A stretch of DNA of 47,153 nucleotides from Pararhodobacter sp. CCB-MM2. Its GTDB lineage: Bacteria > Pseudomonadota > Alphaproteobacteria > Rhodobacterales > Rhodobacteraceae. This document shows, one piece after another, positions 31,743 to 39,978 of this stretch (positions are counted from its first letter, which is position 1; every line of letters begins with the position of its first letter). Location of the stretch: positions 1-47,153 of the forward strand of contig NZ_LRRR01000034.1 in NCBI RefSeq assembly GCF_001691415.1, in the 5' to 3' direction. The notes under the pieces were generated by a model that was not told where the DNA came from, searched no databases, and saw only the letters and a list, made by a program, of their open reading frames with translations. Position numbers and translations under genes: made by a program.

Positions 31743-32594
31743 TCAGTCTTCCGACGGAAAGCTCCGGGTCGGCAGCACGATGCGGCCCGGTGCCTCCAGC
31801 GACAGGGCGGCGCGTTGCAGCGCCTCGGCACTGTCGAACACCCCGAAGCAGGTGGCGCCCGAACCGGTCATCCGGGAGAGCAGGCACCCCTCCTGCGCGG
31901 CAATCTCATCAAGCAACGCGCGGATCTGAGGCATCTGCGCCATGGCCGGCGGTTGCAGGTCGTTGCGCATCCCCTCCAGCCAGTCGCACAGCGCGGCGGC
32001 GTCGGGCCAGCGCGGCAAGACCTCGGGCATCGGCGGATTATCGGGCGTTTGCAGCGCCTTGAACACGGCGGGCGTGGACAGCCCCTGCCCCGGATTAACC
32101 AGCAGCAGCCACAGGGCCGGCACGCCCGAGACGGCCTCGATCCGCTCACCCAGCCCCCGCATGCGCGACGGCGACGGGGCCGCCATGCAGACCGGCAGGT
32201 CCGCACCCAGCCGCATCAGCGCCTCGATCCCCGGCAAGGACTGGCCCTGAGCCTCGGCCAGCAGGCGGATCGCGGTCGCGGCATCGGACGAGCCGCCGCC
32301 CATGCCTGAGGCCACCGGCAAGTTTTTCTCCAATGTGAACGCAGCGCCGTCAGCCCCCATCAGCCGCGCGGCGCGCAGCACGAGGTTGTCGGGCTCCACC
32401 GCCAGCGCGGGGGCGCGCGGGCCGGTCAGCTCCAGCGACAATCCGGTGCCCGGCGTCAGCGTCAGCCGATCACCGGCCTCGGCAAAGACCACCAGCGAAT
32501 CGAGCAAGTGATAGCCGTCGGCGCGGCGCCCCGTGACATGCAGGGTGAGGTTGATCTTGGCCGGTGCCAACCGGCCGACAAGGCCGGTGGTCAC
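31743..32594 (-). CDS. ispE: 4-diphosphocytidyl-2-C-methyl-D-erythritol kinase
   Basis: The 283-residue GHMP kinase is the fourth enzyme of the MEP isoprenoid pathway. The N-terminal APAKINLTLHVTGRRADGYH is diagnostic. The phosphate-binding loop is ASGMGGGSSDAATA (95-108), and the C-terminal motif is MTGSGATCFGVF. The GTG at 32594 lies in a GTGA overlap with the upstream TPR gene, so translation is coupled. Its stop is 7 nt from that of the prenyl synthase gene, which uses the pathway's products. Confidence 0.94.
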   Translation of the reverse strand: MTTGLVGRLAPAKINLTLHVTGRRADGYHLLDSLVVFAEAGDRLTLTPGTGLSLELTGPRAPALAVEPDNLVLRAARLMGADGAAFTLEKNLPVASGMGGGSSDAATAIRLLAEAQGQSLPGIEALMRLGADLPVCMAAPSPSRMRGLGERIEAVSGVPALWLLLVNPGQGLSTPAVFKALQTPDNPPMPEVLPRWPDAAALCDWLEGMRNDLQPPAMAQMPQIRALLDEIAAQEGCLLSRMTGSGATCFGVFDSAEALQRAALSLEAPGRIVLPTRSFPSED

Positions 32595-34321
32595 TGCGTC
32601 GGGCTCTCCGCATCGGGGTGCAGCGGCGGCTCCCCGGCTTCCGAGCGGACGACGTCCAGCCCGACCTCCAGCTTGCGCCGCAGACGCTCCTCGTCGAGGT
32701 CATCGGCGGGCGCGAAGGACAAGGCCCGGCGCCATTGGAAACGCGCCTCGCGCAGACGACCCACGGCCCAATAGACGTCCCCGAGGTGGTCGTTCAGGAT
32801 CGGGTCCACGGCGGCCATCTCGACCGCGCGCTCCATATGCGGCACGGCTTCGTCATAACGGCCGAGGCGGTACAAGGCCCAGGCGAGGCTGTCGAGGATA
32901 TAGCCGCTGTCGGGATCGCCCGCGACGGCGCGCTCGATCATTTCCATCGCCTCATCCAGCTTCTCGCCCCGCTCGATCAGCGAATAGCCAAGGTAGTTCA
33001 GCACGGTCGGCTGATCGGGCACGATGGCCAAAGCGGCCCGGAAATCGGCCTCGGCCCCGTCCCAATTGCCGGCCCGCTCATGCGCCACCGCGCGCGAGAA
33101 CCACAGCTGCCAATCCGGCTGAAGACCCTGCGCCGTGAGGATCGCCATGGCTTCGGTATAGGCCTGTGCCGCGGCCTCGGCCTGCCCGTCGCGACGCAGG
33201 AAGTCGCCCAGAACCGAATGCGCGGCATAGCTTTCGGGATGATCGGCGGCCATCTGCGTCAGATCGGCAAGCGCCTCGTCCATGCGACCGAGGCTTTCCA
33301 GCACCTGCGCGCGCCCCATCCGGGCGGCGTTGCCGAACACGTCATCGGCGGGGATGGCCGCATAGGCTTCGGCCGCCATCTGCGGTTGCTCAAGCTGTTC
33401 GAAGACCTGACCGATCAGCAACTGGCTGTCCGTCAGGCGCGGGTTCACCAGCACTGCCGCCTGCGCGTAGATCAGCGCCTCGACCGGGTTCTGCGAGCTG
33501 TTCATCGCACCCGCCATCACCGAGAAGACCTCGGCCATGCCCTCGGCGGGGGACGAGACGACATCGAACGGCAGGGCCTCACCCGCCTCGAAAGCGGCGC
33601 GCATGCGTTCGACCTTGGGGTCGGCATTGCCGAGGAACACGGTGTCGATCAGCGCCAGCGCGTCATCGAAACGGTCCGCCTGCCCCAACAGCTGGGCATA
33701 GGCGACAAAGCCGCGGCGGTTCAGACCGGCGGCCACGCTGGCCTCGGGGTCTTCCAGCACCGCGACGGCGCCTTCGATGTCGCCGACCAGCGCCAACGCC
33801 ATGGCCCGGCAGTAATTGGCAAAGGGCGCCATCCCGTCGAGGGCGGCAACCCGGTCCAGCACGTCCAGCGCCTCGGACATGCGGCCCTCGCCCAGATGGG
33901 CCCAGGCCTGCGCCAGCCCGGCAATCAGCGGATGGATCGGCGCGTCGGAGCTGGCGATCTGTTGCGCGCGGGCATAATCGCCCTCGAGAAAGGCTTGCGA
34001 CAGCAGCACCATCGCCGCCGCCCGGTTCAGCGGATCGAGCGCGTAGAGATCCTCGGCCCGGTCGCGCGCCAAGTCGCTCTGCCCGACCGAGAAGGCGGCT
34101 ACGACCAGCGCCTCCAGCGTGCCGGGGTTCTGCGGGTCGATGGTATAGAGGCGTGCCAGATACGGGATCGAGGCGGCATAGTCGCTCATCAGGCTGGCCT
34201 GACGGGCGGCGAGGAAGGCGCCGGCCTCCCCTTGGGCCTGTCCGCTTTGCGGCGTCAGCGCCAGAACCGAGGTCAGGGCGACAGCCAGAGCGGCCGGGCG
34301 GAGGGTCTGGAACAGGGGCAA
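32591..34321 (-). CDS. Exported TPR-repeat protein
   Basis: The 576-residue protein has an N-terminal signal peptide (QTLRPAALAVALTSVLALT, cleavage near GQA/Q) and many tetratricopeptide repeats along its length (for example the 34-residue units around PEAYAAHSVLGDFLRR and VLNYLGYSLIERGEKLDEAM). TTG at 34321 is the likely start: GGGAG lies 7 nt upstream and the signal peptide starts there; longer readings give a non-hydrophobic lead. TPR arrays bind other proteins; the role in the periplasm is unknown. It is coupled to ispE by a GTGA overlap, a conserved-looking pairing without a known reason. Confidence 0.85.
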   Translation of the reverse strand: MPLFQTLRPAALAVALTSVLALTPQSGQAQGEAGAFLAARQASLMSDYAASIPYLARLYTIDPQNPGTLEALVVAAFSVGQSDLARDRAEDLYALDPLNRAAAMVLLSQAFLEGDYARAQQIASSDAPIHPLIAGLAQAWAHLGEGRMSEALDVLDRVAALDGMAPFANYCRAMALALVGDIEGAVAVLEDPEASVAAGLNRRGFVAYAQLLGQADRFDDALALIDTVFLGNADPKVERMRAAFEAGEALPFDVVSSPAEGMAEVFSVMAGAMNSSQNPVEALIYAQAAVLVNPRLTDSQLLIGQVFEQLEQPQMAAEAYAAIPADDVFGNAARMGRAQVLESLGRMDEALADLTQMAADHPESYAAHSVLGDFLRRDGQAEAAAQAYTEAMAILTAQGLQPDWQLWFSRAVAHERAGNWDGAEADFRAALAIVPDQPTVLNYLGYSLIERGEKLDEAMEMIERAVAGDPDSGYILDSLAWALYRLGRYDEAVPHMERAVEMAAVDPILNDHLGDVYWAVGRLREARFQWRRALSFAPADDLDEERLRRKLEVGLDVVRSEAGEPPLHPDAESPTQ

Positions 34322-34403
34322 GGCGTTCTCCCGCGCGTTTGGCGATGCATGCCCCCAAGATGTAGCGGCCCGATTCCCCGAGGGCAATGCAAGGGGCCGG
34401 CAG

Positions 34404-34431
34404 GCGCGGGCATGAATGTTCACGCCCGCGC
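34404..34431 (-). terminator. Stem-loop after the ETF-QO gene
   Basis: Read on the minus strand, GCGCGGGC (34424-34431) pairs with GCCCGCGC (34404-34411). The intervening bases can extend the stem (TGAA with TTCA). It begins 9 nt past the stop. There is no U-tract, so it may stabilise the mRNA 3' end or need Rho. Confidence 0.5.
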
Positions 34432-34439
34432 GATCCGGG

Positions 34440-36083
34440 TCACATGTTCGGGTAGTTGGGGCCGTCCCCACCCTGCGGCGTGGTCCAGTTGATGTTCTGG
34501 CTGGGATCCTTGATGTCGCAGGTCTTGCAGTGGACGCAGTTCTGGAAGTTGATCACGAACTCGGGCTTGCCCTCTTTCTCGACCACTTCGTAGACGCCCG
34601 CCGGGCAATAGCGCTGCGCCGGCTCGTTGAACTTCGGCAGGTTGACCTGAATCGGGATCGAAGGGTCCTTGAGCTTCAGGTGGCAGGGCTGGCTTTCCTC
34701 GTGGTTCGTAGCCGAGTAGGACACGTTGGTCAGCCGGTCGAAGGACAGGACGCCATCGGGCTTCGGATAGTCGATGACCTTGTAATCCTTGGCCTCGCCC
34801 GTCGCCTTCGCATCGTTGATGCGGTGGCGCAGGGTGCCGAACAGCGAGAAGCCCAGCGTGTTGGTCCACATGTCCAGACCGCCCAGCGCCAGCGAGGGGA
34901 ACAGGCCCCATTTGGACCACATCGGCTTCACGTTGCGGACCTTCTTCAGGTCCTTGCCGATCACGCCGCCACGGACGTTTTCTTCGTAGATCGGCAGCTC
35001 GTCGCCCTCGCGGCCGGCCTTGATCGCCTCATAGGCGGCCTCGGCGGCTTCGATGCCCGAATGCATGGCGTTGTGGTTGCCCTTGATGCGCGGCACGTTC
35101 ACGAGGCCGGCCGAGCAGCCCAACAGCACCGCGCCCGGCACGGTCATCTTCGGGATCGACTGGTAGCCGCCTTCCGAGATCGCGCGAGCGCCATAGGCCA
35201 CGCGCTTGCCGCCTTTCAGCAGCTCGGCCACGACCGGATGGTGCTTGAAGCGCTGGAATTCCATGTACGGGTACAGGTTCGGGTTCTTGTAGTTCAGGTG
35301 AACCACGAAGCCGATCAGGATCTGGTTGTTCTCGAAATGGTAGATGAACGAGCCGCCGCCCGCATTGCCACCGAGCGGCCAGCCCATCGTGTGGGTGACG
35401 GTGCCCTCGCGGTGCTTCTCGGGGTCGATCTCCCAGATCTCTTTCATGCCGAGGCCGAATTTCTGCGGGCAATGGCCCTTCGACAGCTCGTATTTCGCGA
35501 TCAGTTCCTTGGCCAGCGACCCGCGCACGCCCTCGGCGATGAAGACGTATTTGCCGTGCAGCTCCATGCCGACTTCGGTGTTCTCACCGATCGAGCCATC
35601 GGGCTCCAGCCCGAAGACGCCGGCGACGACGCCCTTCACGCGGGTGCCCTCGTAGATCAGTTCCGACGCGGCCATGCCCGGGAAGATCTCGACGCCCAGT
35701 TCCTCGGCCTGTTCGGCCATCCAGCGGCAGACATTGCCCATCGAAACGATGTAATTGCCGTGGTTGTTCATCAGCGGCGGCATCGGGAAGTTCGGGATGC
35801 GCAGCGAACCCGCCTCGCCCAGCATGAGGAAGTTGTCATGCTTCACGGGCACGTTCAGCGGCGCGCCCTTTTCCTTCCAGTCGGGGATCAGGCGGTTCAG
35901 GCCCGAGGGGTCCAGCACAGCGCCCGACAGGATATGCGCGCCCACTTCCGAGCCCTTCTCCAGCACCACGACGCTGAGATCCGGATCGAGCTGCTTGAGA
36001 CGGATCGCCGCCGACAGGCCGGCGGGACCGGCGCCGACGATGACGACGTCATACTCCATCGATTCGCGTTCGATAACGGACAT
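34440..36083 (-). CDS. Electron transfer flavoprotein-ubiquinone oxidoreductase
   Basis: The 547-residue enzyme passes electrons from reduced ETF (loaded by acyl-CoA and related dehydrogenases) to ubiquinone. The FAD motif is VVIVGAGPAGLSAAIRLK near the N-terminus. The C-terminal 4Fe-4S site is CPAGVYE followed by CVHCKTCDIKDPSQNI, giving the four ligand cysteines. A WTTPQGGDGPNYPNM ending is typical. AAGGAG precedes the ATG. It probably serves the acyl-CoA dehydrogenase encoded nearby and others. It is monofunctional, membrane-associated and single-gene here. Confidence 0.96.
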   Translation of the reverse strand: MSVIERESMEYDVVIVGAGPAGLSAAIRLKQLDPDLSVVVLEKGSEVGAHILSGAVLDPSGLNRLIPDWKEKGAPLNVPVKHDNFLMLGEAGSLRIPNFPMPPLMNNHGNYIVSMGNVCRWMAEQAEELGVEIFPGMAASELIYEGTRVKGVVAGVFGLEPDGSIGENTEVGMELHGKYVFIAEGVRGSLAKELIAKYELSKGHCPQKFGLGMKEIWEIDPEKHREGTVTHTMGWPLGGNAGGGSFIYHFENNQILIGFVVHLNYKNPNLYPYMEFQRFKHHPVVAELLKGGKRVAYGARAISEGGYQSIPKMTVPGAVLLGCSAGLVNVPRIKGNHNAMHSGIEAAEAAYEAIKAGREGDELPIYEENVRGGVIGKDLKKVRNVKPMWSKWGLFPSLALGGLDMWTNTLGFSLFGTLRHRINDAKATGEAKDYKVIDYPKPDGVLSFDRLTNVSYSATNHEESQPCHLKLKDPSIPIQVNLPKFNEPAQRYCPAGVYEVVEKEGKPEFVINFQNCVHCKTCDIKDPSQNINWTTPQGGDGPNYPNM

Positions 36084-36407
36084 GGTGGCTCCTTAGGTCT
36101 TCTGGGCTGCCATTTGGCGCAATTTTGTTTCGTGGTGGATACCGTTCGGCCTTGCTTCGGTCAATGGAAACGGGGCGTCAGGATGCTGCAACGCAACAGA
36201 TCATGCTTTGCAGCGCGCGCCCAGAGGATCGCGGCGTATTTCGGTGGAAATCCGTCCTCCGAGCGCAGGTTTTCCGCAGGCGGCGCTGCCCGCCGACCAG
36301 ATTGCGCGGGGCTTGCAATTCGGCGCGGCCTGCTGTCAGGTAGAGAGGAACGAAGCGAGCAGCCCCGGCCCATGGCCGAGGGCGTTTTCATTTGCGTGTG
36401 AGAGACT
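36084..36407. other. Intergenic region between divergent etfQO-like and greA genes
   Basis: This 324-nt stretch has no convincing gene. It holds the promoter of the ETF-QO gene (36136-36164) on its left side. Near greA there is a small stem (CGGCC 36366-36370, GGCCG 36374-36378, loop CAT) 30 nt before the ATG, and a GGCGG...CCGCC stem lies near 36278-36297. The greA promoter is not clear by eye. Confidence 0.5.
36136..36164 (-). promoter_or_regulatory. Probable promoter of the ETF-QO gene
   Basis: Read on the minus strand, TTGACC (36159-36164) and TATCCA (36136-36141) are spaced by exactly 17 nt, matching the -35 (5 of 6) and -10 (3 of 6) of a housekeeping promoter. It lies 53 nt upstream of the start. 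Confidence 0.5.
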
Positions 36408-36878
36408 ATGGAAAAGATCCCCATGACCCGCCGTGGCTTCGATGCCCTCGATGCGGAGCTGCGCACCCTGAAATCCGTCGAACGTCCGGCCGTGATCCGG
36501 GCGATTGCCGAGGCGCGTGAGCATGGCGACCTGTCGGAGAATGCGGAATACCACGCCGCCCGCGAGAAGCAGAGCTTCATCGAGGGTCGCATCAAGGAAG
36601 TCGAAGGCCTGATCGGCCGCGCCGAAGTCATCGACCCGACCAAGCTGTCGGGCTCGATCAAGTTCGGCGCCACAGTCACCATCGTCGACGAGGACACCGA
36701 CGAGGAAAAGACCTACCAAATCGTCGGCGAGGCCGAGGCGGATATCGAGAACAACCTGCTGAACATCAAGTCGCCGCTGGCGCGCGCGCTGATCGGCAAG
36801 GACGAAGGCGATTCGGTCGAGGTCCGCACCCCGGGTGGCGAGCGCAGCTACGAGGTCCTCTCGATCGTCTATCGCTGA
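36408..36878 (+). CDS. greA: Transcription elongation factor GreA
   Basis: The 156-residue protein is of the usual GreA length. It consists of the N-terminal antiparallel coiled coil with the acidic tip in HGDLSENAEYHAAREKQ, whose Asp and Glu reach the RNA polymerase active site, and a C-terminal FKBP-like domain ending VEVRTPGGERSYEVLSIVY. GreA stimulates RNA cleavage by backtracked polymerase. A GAGAG ribosome site precedes the ATG. The next gene starts 9 nt after its stop and is probably co-transcribed. Confidence 0.96.
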   Translation: MEKIPMTRRGFDALDAELRTLKSVERPAVIRAIAEAREHGDLSENAEYHAAREKQSFIEGRIKEVEGLIGRAEVIDPTKLSGSIKFGATVTIVDEDTDEEKTYQIVGEAEADIENNLLNIKSPLARALIGKDEGDSVEVRTPGGERSYEVLSIVYR

Positions 36879-36887
36879 CCTGCGGCC

Positions 36888-37946
36888 ATGTCGCAGGTCC
36901 CCGAGCATGACAGACAGCCCGAAGACCGGCCGCAGCCCGCGGCCGCCTCGGGCGATGTCGTGGCGTCGGATGGCCCCGCGAAAGCCGGGGGCCGCGAAGG
37001 CCGGCGCGTCGCGGCCGAACTCCTCGCCTTCCTGTTGTCGCTGGCGTGGTTGGGCCTGCTGATCGCCGCCTTCCTCGTGCTGGGCAATCAGGGCATGGCC
37101 CTGTCCGACACGCTGGGGCTGGTGGTCGTGGCGCTGGCCGTTTTCCTGCCCGTCGCACTGATCTGGCTGGCCGTTCTGGTGCTGCGAGCGGCGCGGCAGA
37201 TGCGCGACGAGAGCCTGCGTCTGGAAGCCACCGTCGAAGGCATGCGCCGAGGCTGGATCCGCGAACAGCAGGCCGCCGGTCTGGGCCTCAAGCCCACGGT
37301 CGAGGAAAAGCTCGACGAGATCGCCGCCGCTCAGAAGGCCGCCGAGGAACGGGCGGCGATGTTCTCGACCCGCCGCATTCCGCGCCCTGCCCCCTCGACC
37401 GACGAGGCGGATGAGGACCTGCCGGACGGCACGCAGCCCGCGCTGGCGCTCGACAATCCTGAGCCTGCGCCGGACCCGTTGCGCCCCGCCGATTTCATCC
37501 GTGCGCTGAACTTCCCCGAGACCGAGCATGATACCGAGGGCTTCGCGGCCCTGCGCCGGGCGCTGGACGACCACGGCACCGCGATCCTCGTGCGGGCCGC
37601 GCAATCGGTGCTGACCACGCTGTCGCAAGAAGGCATCTACATGGATGACCTGCGCCCCGACCGCGCCCGCCCCGAGGTCTGGCGCGCCTTCGCCCTTGGC
37701 GCCCGCGGCCCCGAGGTCGCGGCTCTGGGCGGGGTCCGGGATCGCTCGTCTCTGGCGCTGACCTATGCCCGGATGCGCGCAGACACTGGTTTTCGCGAAG
37801 CAGCGCACCATTTCCTGCGTACTTTCGACCGCCGCTTCGCCGTGTTCGAGGCTCAGGCCTCGGACGGCGAGATCGCGCAATTCGCCGAGACCCGCACCGC
37901 GCGGGCCTTCATGCTTCTAGGCCGGGTGACCGGCATCTTCGGATAG
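36888..37946 (+). CDS. Two-helix membrane protein with cytoplasmic domain, unknown
   Basis: The 352-residue protein has a Pro/Ala-rich N-terminus (1-40), two membrane segments (about 43-65 and 75-100), then a charged helical stretch (100-150, MRDESLRLEATVEGMRRGW and EKLDEIAAAQKAAEERAAM), an acidic linker (to about 200) and a mostly alpha-helical C-terminal domain (about 205-352) with conserved-looking FIRALNFPETEHDTEGFAAL and REAAHHFLRTFDRRF. I do not recognise a named domain. The coding call is strong (length, ordered topology, 9 nt from greA, 12 nt before azlC). Placement between greA and azlCD suggests co-transcription, not a function. Confidence 0.82.
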   Translation: MSQVPEHDRQPEDRPQPAAASGDVVASDGPAKAGGREGRRVAAELLAFLLSLAWLGLLIAAFLVLGNQGMALSDTLGLVVVALAVFLPVALIWLAVLVLRAARQMRDESLRLEATVEGMRRGWIREQQAAGLGLKPTVEEKLDEIAAAQKAAEERAAMFSTRRIPRPAPSTDEADEDLPDGTQPALALDNPEPAPDPLRPADFIRALNFPETEHDTEGFAALRRALDDHGTAILVRAAQSVLTTLSQEGIYMDDLRPDRARPEVWRAFALGARGPEVAALGGVRDRSSLALTYARMRADTGFREAAHHFLRTFDRRFAVFEAQASDGEIAQFAETRTARAFMLLGRVTGIFG

Positions 37947-37958
37947 ATTGAGACGACA

Positions 37959-38684
37959 ATGACGGACCATCCCACGCCCCGCCAGTCTTTCTGGCAGGGC
38001 GTCCGCGACGGCGGGCCCTTCATCCTGATCGTGGGGCCCTTCGGTCTCGTGTTCGGCGTGGTGGCCACGGAGGCGGGGCTCGACGTCCTGCAGACCATGG
38101 CGTTTTCCATCGCCGTCATCGCCGGCGCGGCGCAGCTGACCGCGATCCAGCTGATGACCGAGAACGCGCCCACGGCAATTATCCTGATCACCGCGCTGGC
38201 AGTGAACCTGCGTATGGCAATGTATTCGGCCTCGCTGACGCCGCATCTTGGCGCGGCCCCGGTCTGGCAGCGCGCCTTGGTGGCCTATCTCATGGTGGAT
38301 CAGGCCTATGCGACCTCGATCCTGCGCTACGAGGAAAGGCCGGATTGGCCGGTGCCGGTGAAAGTGGCTTACTACTTCGGGGTCATCGCGCTGATCTGCC
38401 CGGTCTGGTATCTGGGCACGCTGGCCGGCGCCGTGCTGGGCAACCAGATCCCCGAGTGGATCCCGCTGGGCGCGGCCGTGCCCATCGCCTTCATCGCCCT
38501 CATCGGCCCGATGCTGCGGACGCTGGCGCATGTGGCCGCCGCGCTGACCTCGGTCGTGGGCGCGCTGGTGCTGGCATTCCTGCCCTATAACCTCGGCCTG
38601 CTGATCGCCGCCCTTGCCGCCATGGCCGTCGGCGCCGCGGTCGAGGTCTGGCTGGTCCGCACCAACCGTTGGGTGAAGCCATGA
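37959..38684 (+). CDS. azlC: AzlC-family branched-chain amino acid exporter, large subunit
   Basis: The 241-residue integral membrane protein has the AzlC pattern: FILIVGPFGLVFGVVATEAG near the start, then AFSIAVIAGAAQLTAIQLM and AVNLRMAMYSASLTPHLG. Together with AzlD it forms an exporter of branched-chain amino acids or analogues (as BrnFE in Corynebacterium and YgaZH in E. coli). It overlaps azlD by ATGA, giving coupled translation of the pair. Confidence 0.92.
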   Translation: MTDHPTPRQSFWQGVRDGGPFILIVGPFGLVFGVVATEAGLDVLQTMAFSIAVIAGAAQLTAIQLMTENAPTAIILITALAVNLRMAMYSASLTPHLGAAPVWQRALVAYLMVDQAYATSILRYEERPDWPVPVKVAYYFGVIALICPVWYLGTLAGAVLGNQIPEWIPLGAAVPIAFIALIGPMLRTLAHVAAALTSVVGALVLAFLPYNLGLLIAALAAMAVGAAVEVWLVRTNRWVKP

Positions 38685-39013
38685 CGATGTCGAATTCCAC
38701 CATCTGGCTGATCATCATCGGCCTCGGCATCGGCACTTTCGTGTTGCGCTTCTCGTTCCTCGGGCTGATCGGGCGCAAGCCGATGCCGGAATGGGTGCTG
38801 CGCCTGCTGCGCTATACCCCCGTCGCGGTCATCCCCGGCCTCATGGCCCCGGCCGTGTTGCTGCCGAACGAGGGCGAGGCCCTGCCCGATCTGCCAACGC
38901 TGGTCGCCGTTCTGGTGACGCTGGCCGTCGGGCTGTGGTCGAAGAAGGCGATCTGGGCGATGGGCGCCGGCGCCGCAGCGCTGGTGGCCATGGTGCTGAT
39001 CACCGGGCACTGA
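38681..39013 (+). CDS. azlD: AzlD-family exporter small subunit
   Basis: The 110-residue protein with three to four membrane helices has the AzlD/BrnE features: WLIIIGLGIGTFVLRFSFL, then RYTPVAVIPGLMAPAVLL. ATG at 38681 is chosen because it sits in the overlap with azlC (ATGA). A strong terminator follows, closing the greA-azlCD stretch. Confidence 0.92.
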   Translation: MTMSNSTIWLIIIGLGIGTFVLRFSFLGLIGRKPMPEWVLRLLRYTPVAVIPGLMAPAVLLPNEGEALPDLPTLVAVLVTLAVGLWSKKAIWAMGAGAAALVAMVLITGH

Positions 39014-39035
39014 TCGGCCTGAGCGTGAAACGAAG

Positions 39036-39060
39036 AACGGGGCCTCGCGGCCCCGTTTTT
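39036..39060 (+). terminator. Rho-independent terminator after azlD
   Basis: AACGGGGCC (39036-39044), loop TCGC, GGCCCCGTT (39049-39057) forms a perfect 9-bp stem running into TTTTT (39056-39060). The T-run ends at the stop codon of the convergent minus-strand lipoprotein gene. Confidence 0.9.
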
Positions 39061-39662
39061 CATTGCGTGTATTGCTGGCGTTCCGTGGGCTCGGCGTCGG
39101 AATAGATCCGCTCCTCGCGCACGCCGGGGATGGTGGCGAATTGCTCGGACAGGGCGTTGGGGTAGAACCCGTCCTCGATCCATTCGAACCCGGGCACCTG
39201 ATGCAGGATCGCGATGATCGACTTGGCGCAGAAACCATCCGGCACCGGCCCCTGCTGTTCCGCCAGCCGCAGGATGTATTCCGCCGTCTCGGGCGAGACC
39301 TGCAGGGTCTGGGTCAGCACATGGTGGGTGCGGCGCGCGTGGTAATAGGTGTAACGATAGAGCTGCGCCTCGTCGAAGCCATAATGGACATCGTGACGCT
39401 CGGGCGCGGCCGGATGGGTCCAGGTGCCGGCCGGGTCGAACAGCACGCGCTGGCTGGGGGCATTGATCATCAGCGCCGAATGCTCGCCGCGAGCGCGGTT
39501 GTCATTGGTGATGACGTTGAACAGCACGATCTCGTAGGGCGCGCCGGCCTGATAGCGCGCGGCCTGCACGGCTTCCTCCGGGGCCCAAACGACGGGCTTG
39601 GTGGAACAGGCGGCCAGCACGAGTAGCGACAGGACGGCCAGAAGGCGGGTCAGCAGAGGCAT
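39060..39662 (-). CDS. Lipoprotein with permuted NlpC/P60-like His-Asp-Cys pattern (paralogue A)
   Basis: The 200-residue lipoprotein has signal LLVLAACS with the lipobox at LAAC (Cys19). The mature part has EHSALMINA (His61), FDPAGTW (Asp76) and, later, GFCAKSIIAILHQVPGF (Cys145), then IEDGFYPNAL and a PGV near the end. The same order and spacing occur in the second lipoprotein at 39979-40590. His before Cys is the order of circularly permuted NlpC/P60 (LRAT/YiiX-like) hydrolases, so a thiol hydrolase or acyltransferase in the periplasm is possible but unproven. AGGAG precedes the ATG. It is separated from oxidase subunit IV by a terminator, so it is a separate unit. Confidence 0.8.
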   Translation of the reverse strand: MPLLTRLLAVLSLLVLAACSTKPVVWAPEEAVQAARYQAGAPYEIVLFNVITNDNRARGEHSALMINAPSQRVLFDPAGTWTHPAAPERHDVHYGFDEAQLYRYTYYHARRTHHVLTQTLQVSPETAEYILRLAEQQGPVPDGFCAKSIIAILHQVPGFEWIEDGFYPNALSEQFATIPGVREERIYSDAEPTERQQYTQ

Positions 39663-39714
39663 GGGATCTCCTGCGGATCGGCCCGCTTGATCAGCCGGTG
39701 AGGGCGGGCGCATG

Positions 39715-39742
39715 AAAAACCGGGCGTCTCAGGCGCCCGGTT
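39715..39742 (-). terminator. Rho-independent terminator after oxidase subunit IV
   Basis: Read on the minus strand, AACCGGGCG (39734-39742) pairs with CGCCCGGTT (39718-39726) around a 7-nt loop and runs into TTTTT. It lies 48 nt past the stop of the aa3-type subunit IV gene. Confidence 0.85.
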
Positions 39743-39789
39743 ACAGGCTGTGCGTGACAGCCGGGTGTCGCCCGGCCGACGCCGCGCGA

Positions 39790-39921
39790 TCAGGCGTTGG
39801 CCAGAGCCATGAAGATCAGGATGCCGATCGAGATCGCGGCGCCCCAGATCGTGAACTTGATGAAGCCGTTGAAGGTCTTCTCTTGCGTGGTGATGTCCAT
39901 TTTGCCGTGCTCATGCGCCAT
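39790..39921 (-). CDS. aa3-type cytochrome c oxidase subunit IV
   Basis: The 43-residue protein reads MAHEHGKMDITTQEKTFNGF, then a single membrane helix (FTIWGAAISIGILIFMALA). The charged N-terminus with TQEKTFNGFIKF is the signature of the small alphaproteobacterial subunit IV (COX4_pro_2) of aa3 oxidase. It contacts subunits I and III in the crystal structure of the Paracoccus enzyme, where it is not essential for turnover. A GGGAGA site precedes the ATG. It lies between two related lipoprotein genes and away from ctaCDE, which is usual for this gene. Confidence 0.93.
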   Translation of the reverse strand: MAHEHGKMDITTQEKTFNGFIKFTIWGAAISIGILIFMALANA

Positions 39922-39978
39922 GGCTCTGTCTCCCGTAATGCGCGTTTTTCCAGTCCTTAGCCGATGGCGGAAAGGCTG

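Noticed and set aside
34416..36401. A 661-codon plus-strand frame antisense to the ETF-QO gene
   Set aside because: It reads through a confident minus-strand enzyme and the intergenic region, has no family features and lacks a ribosome site.
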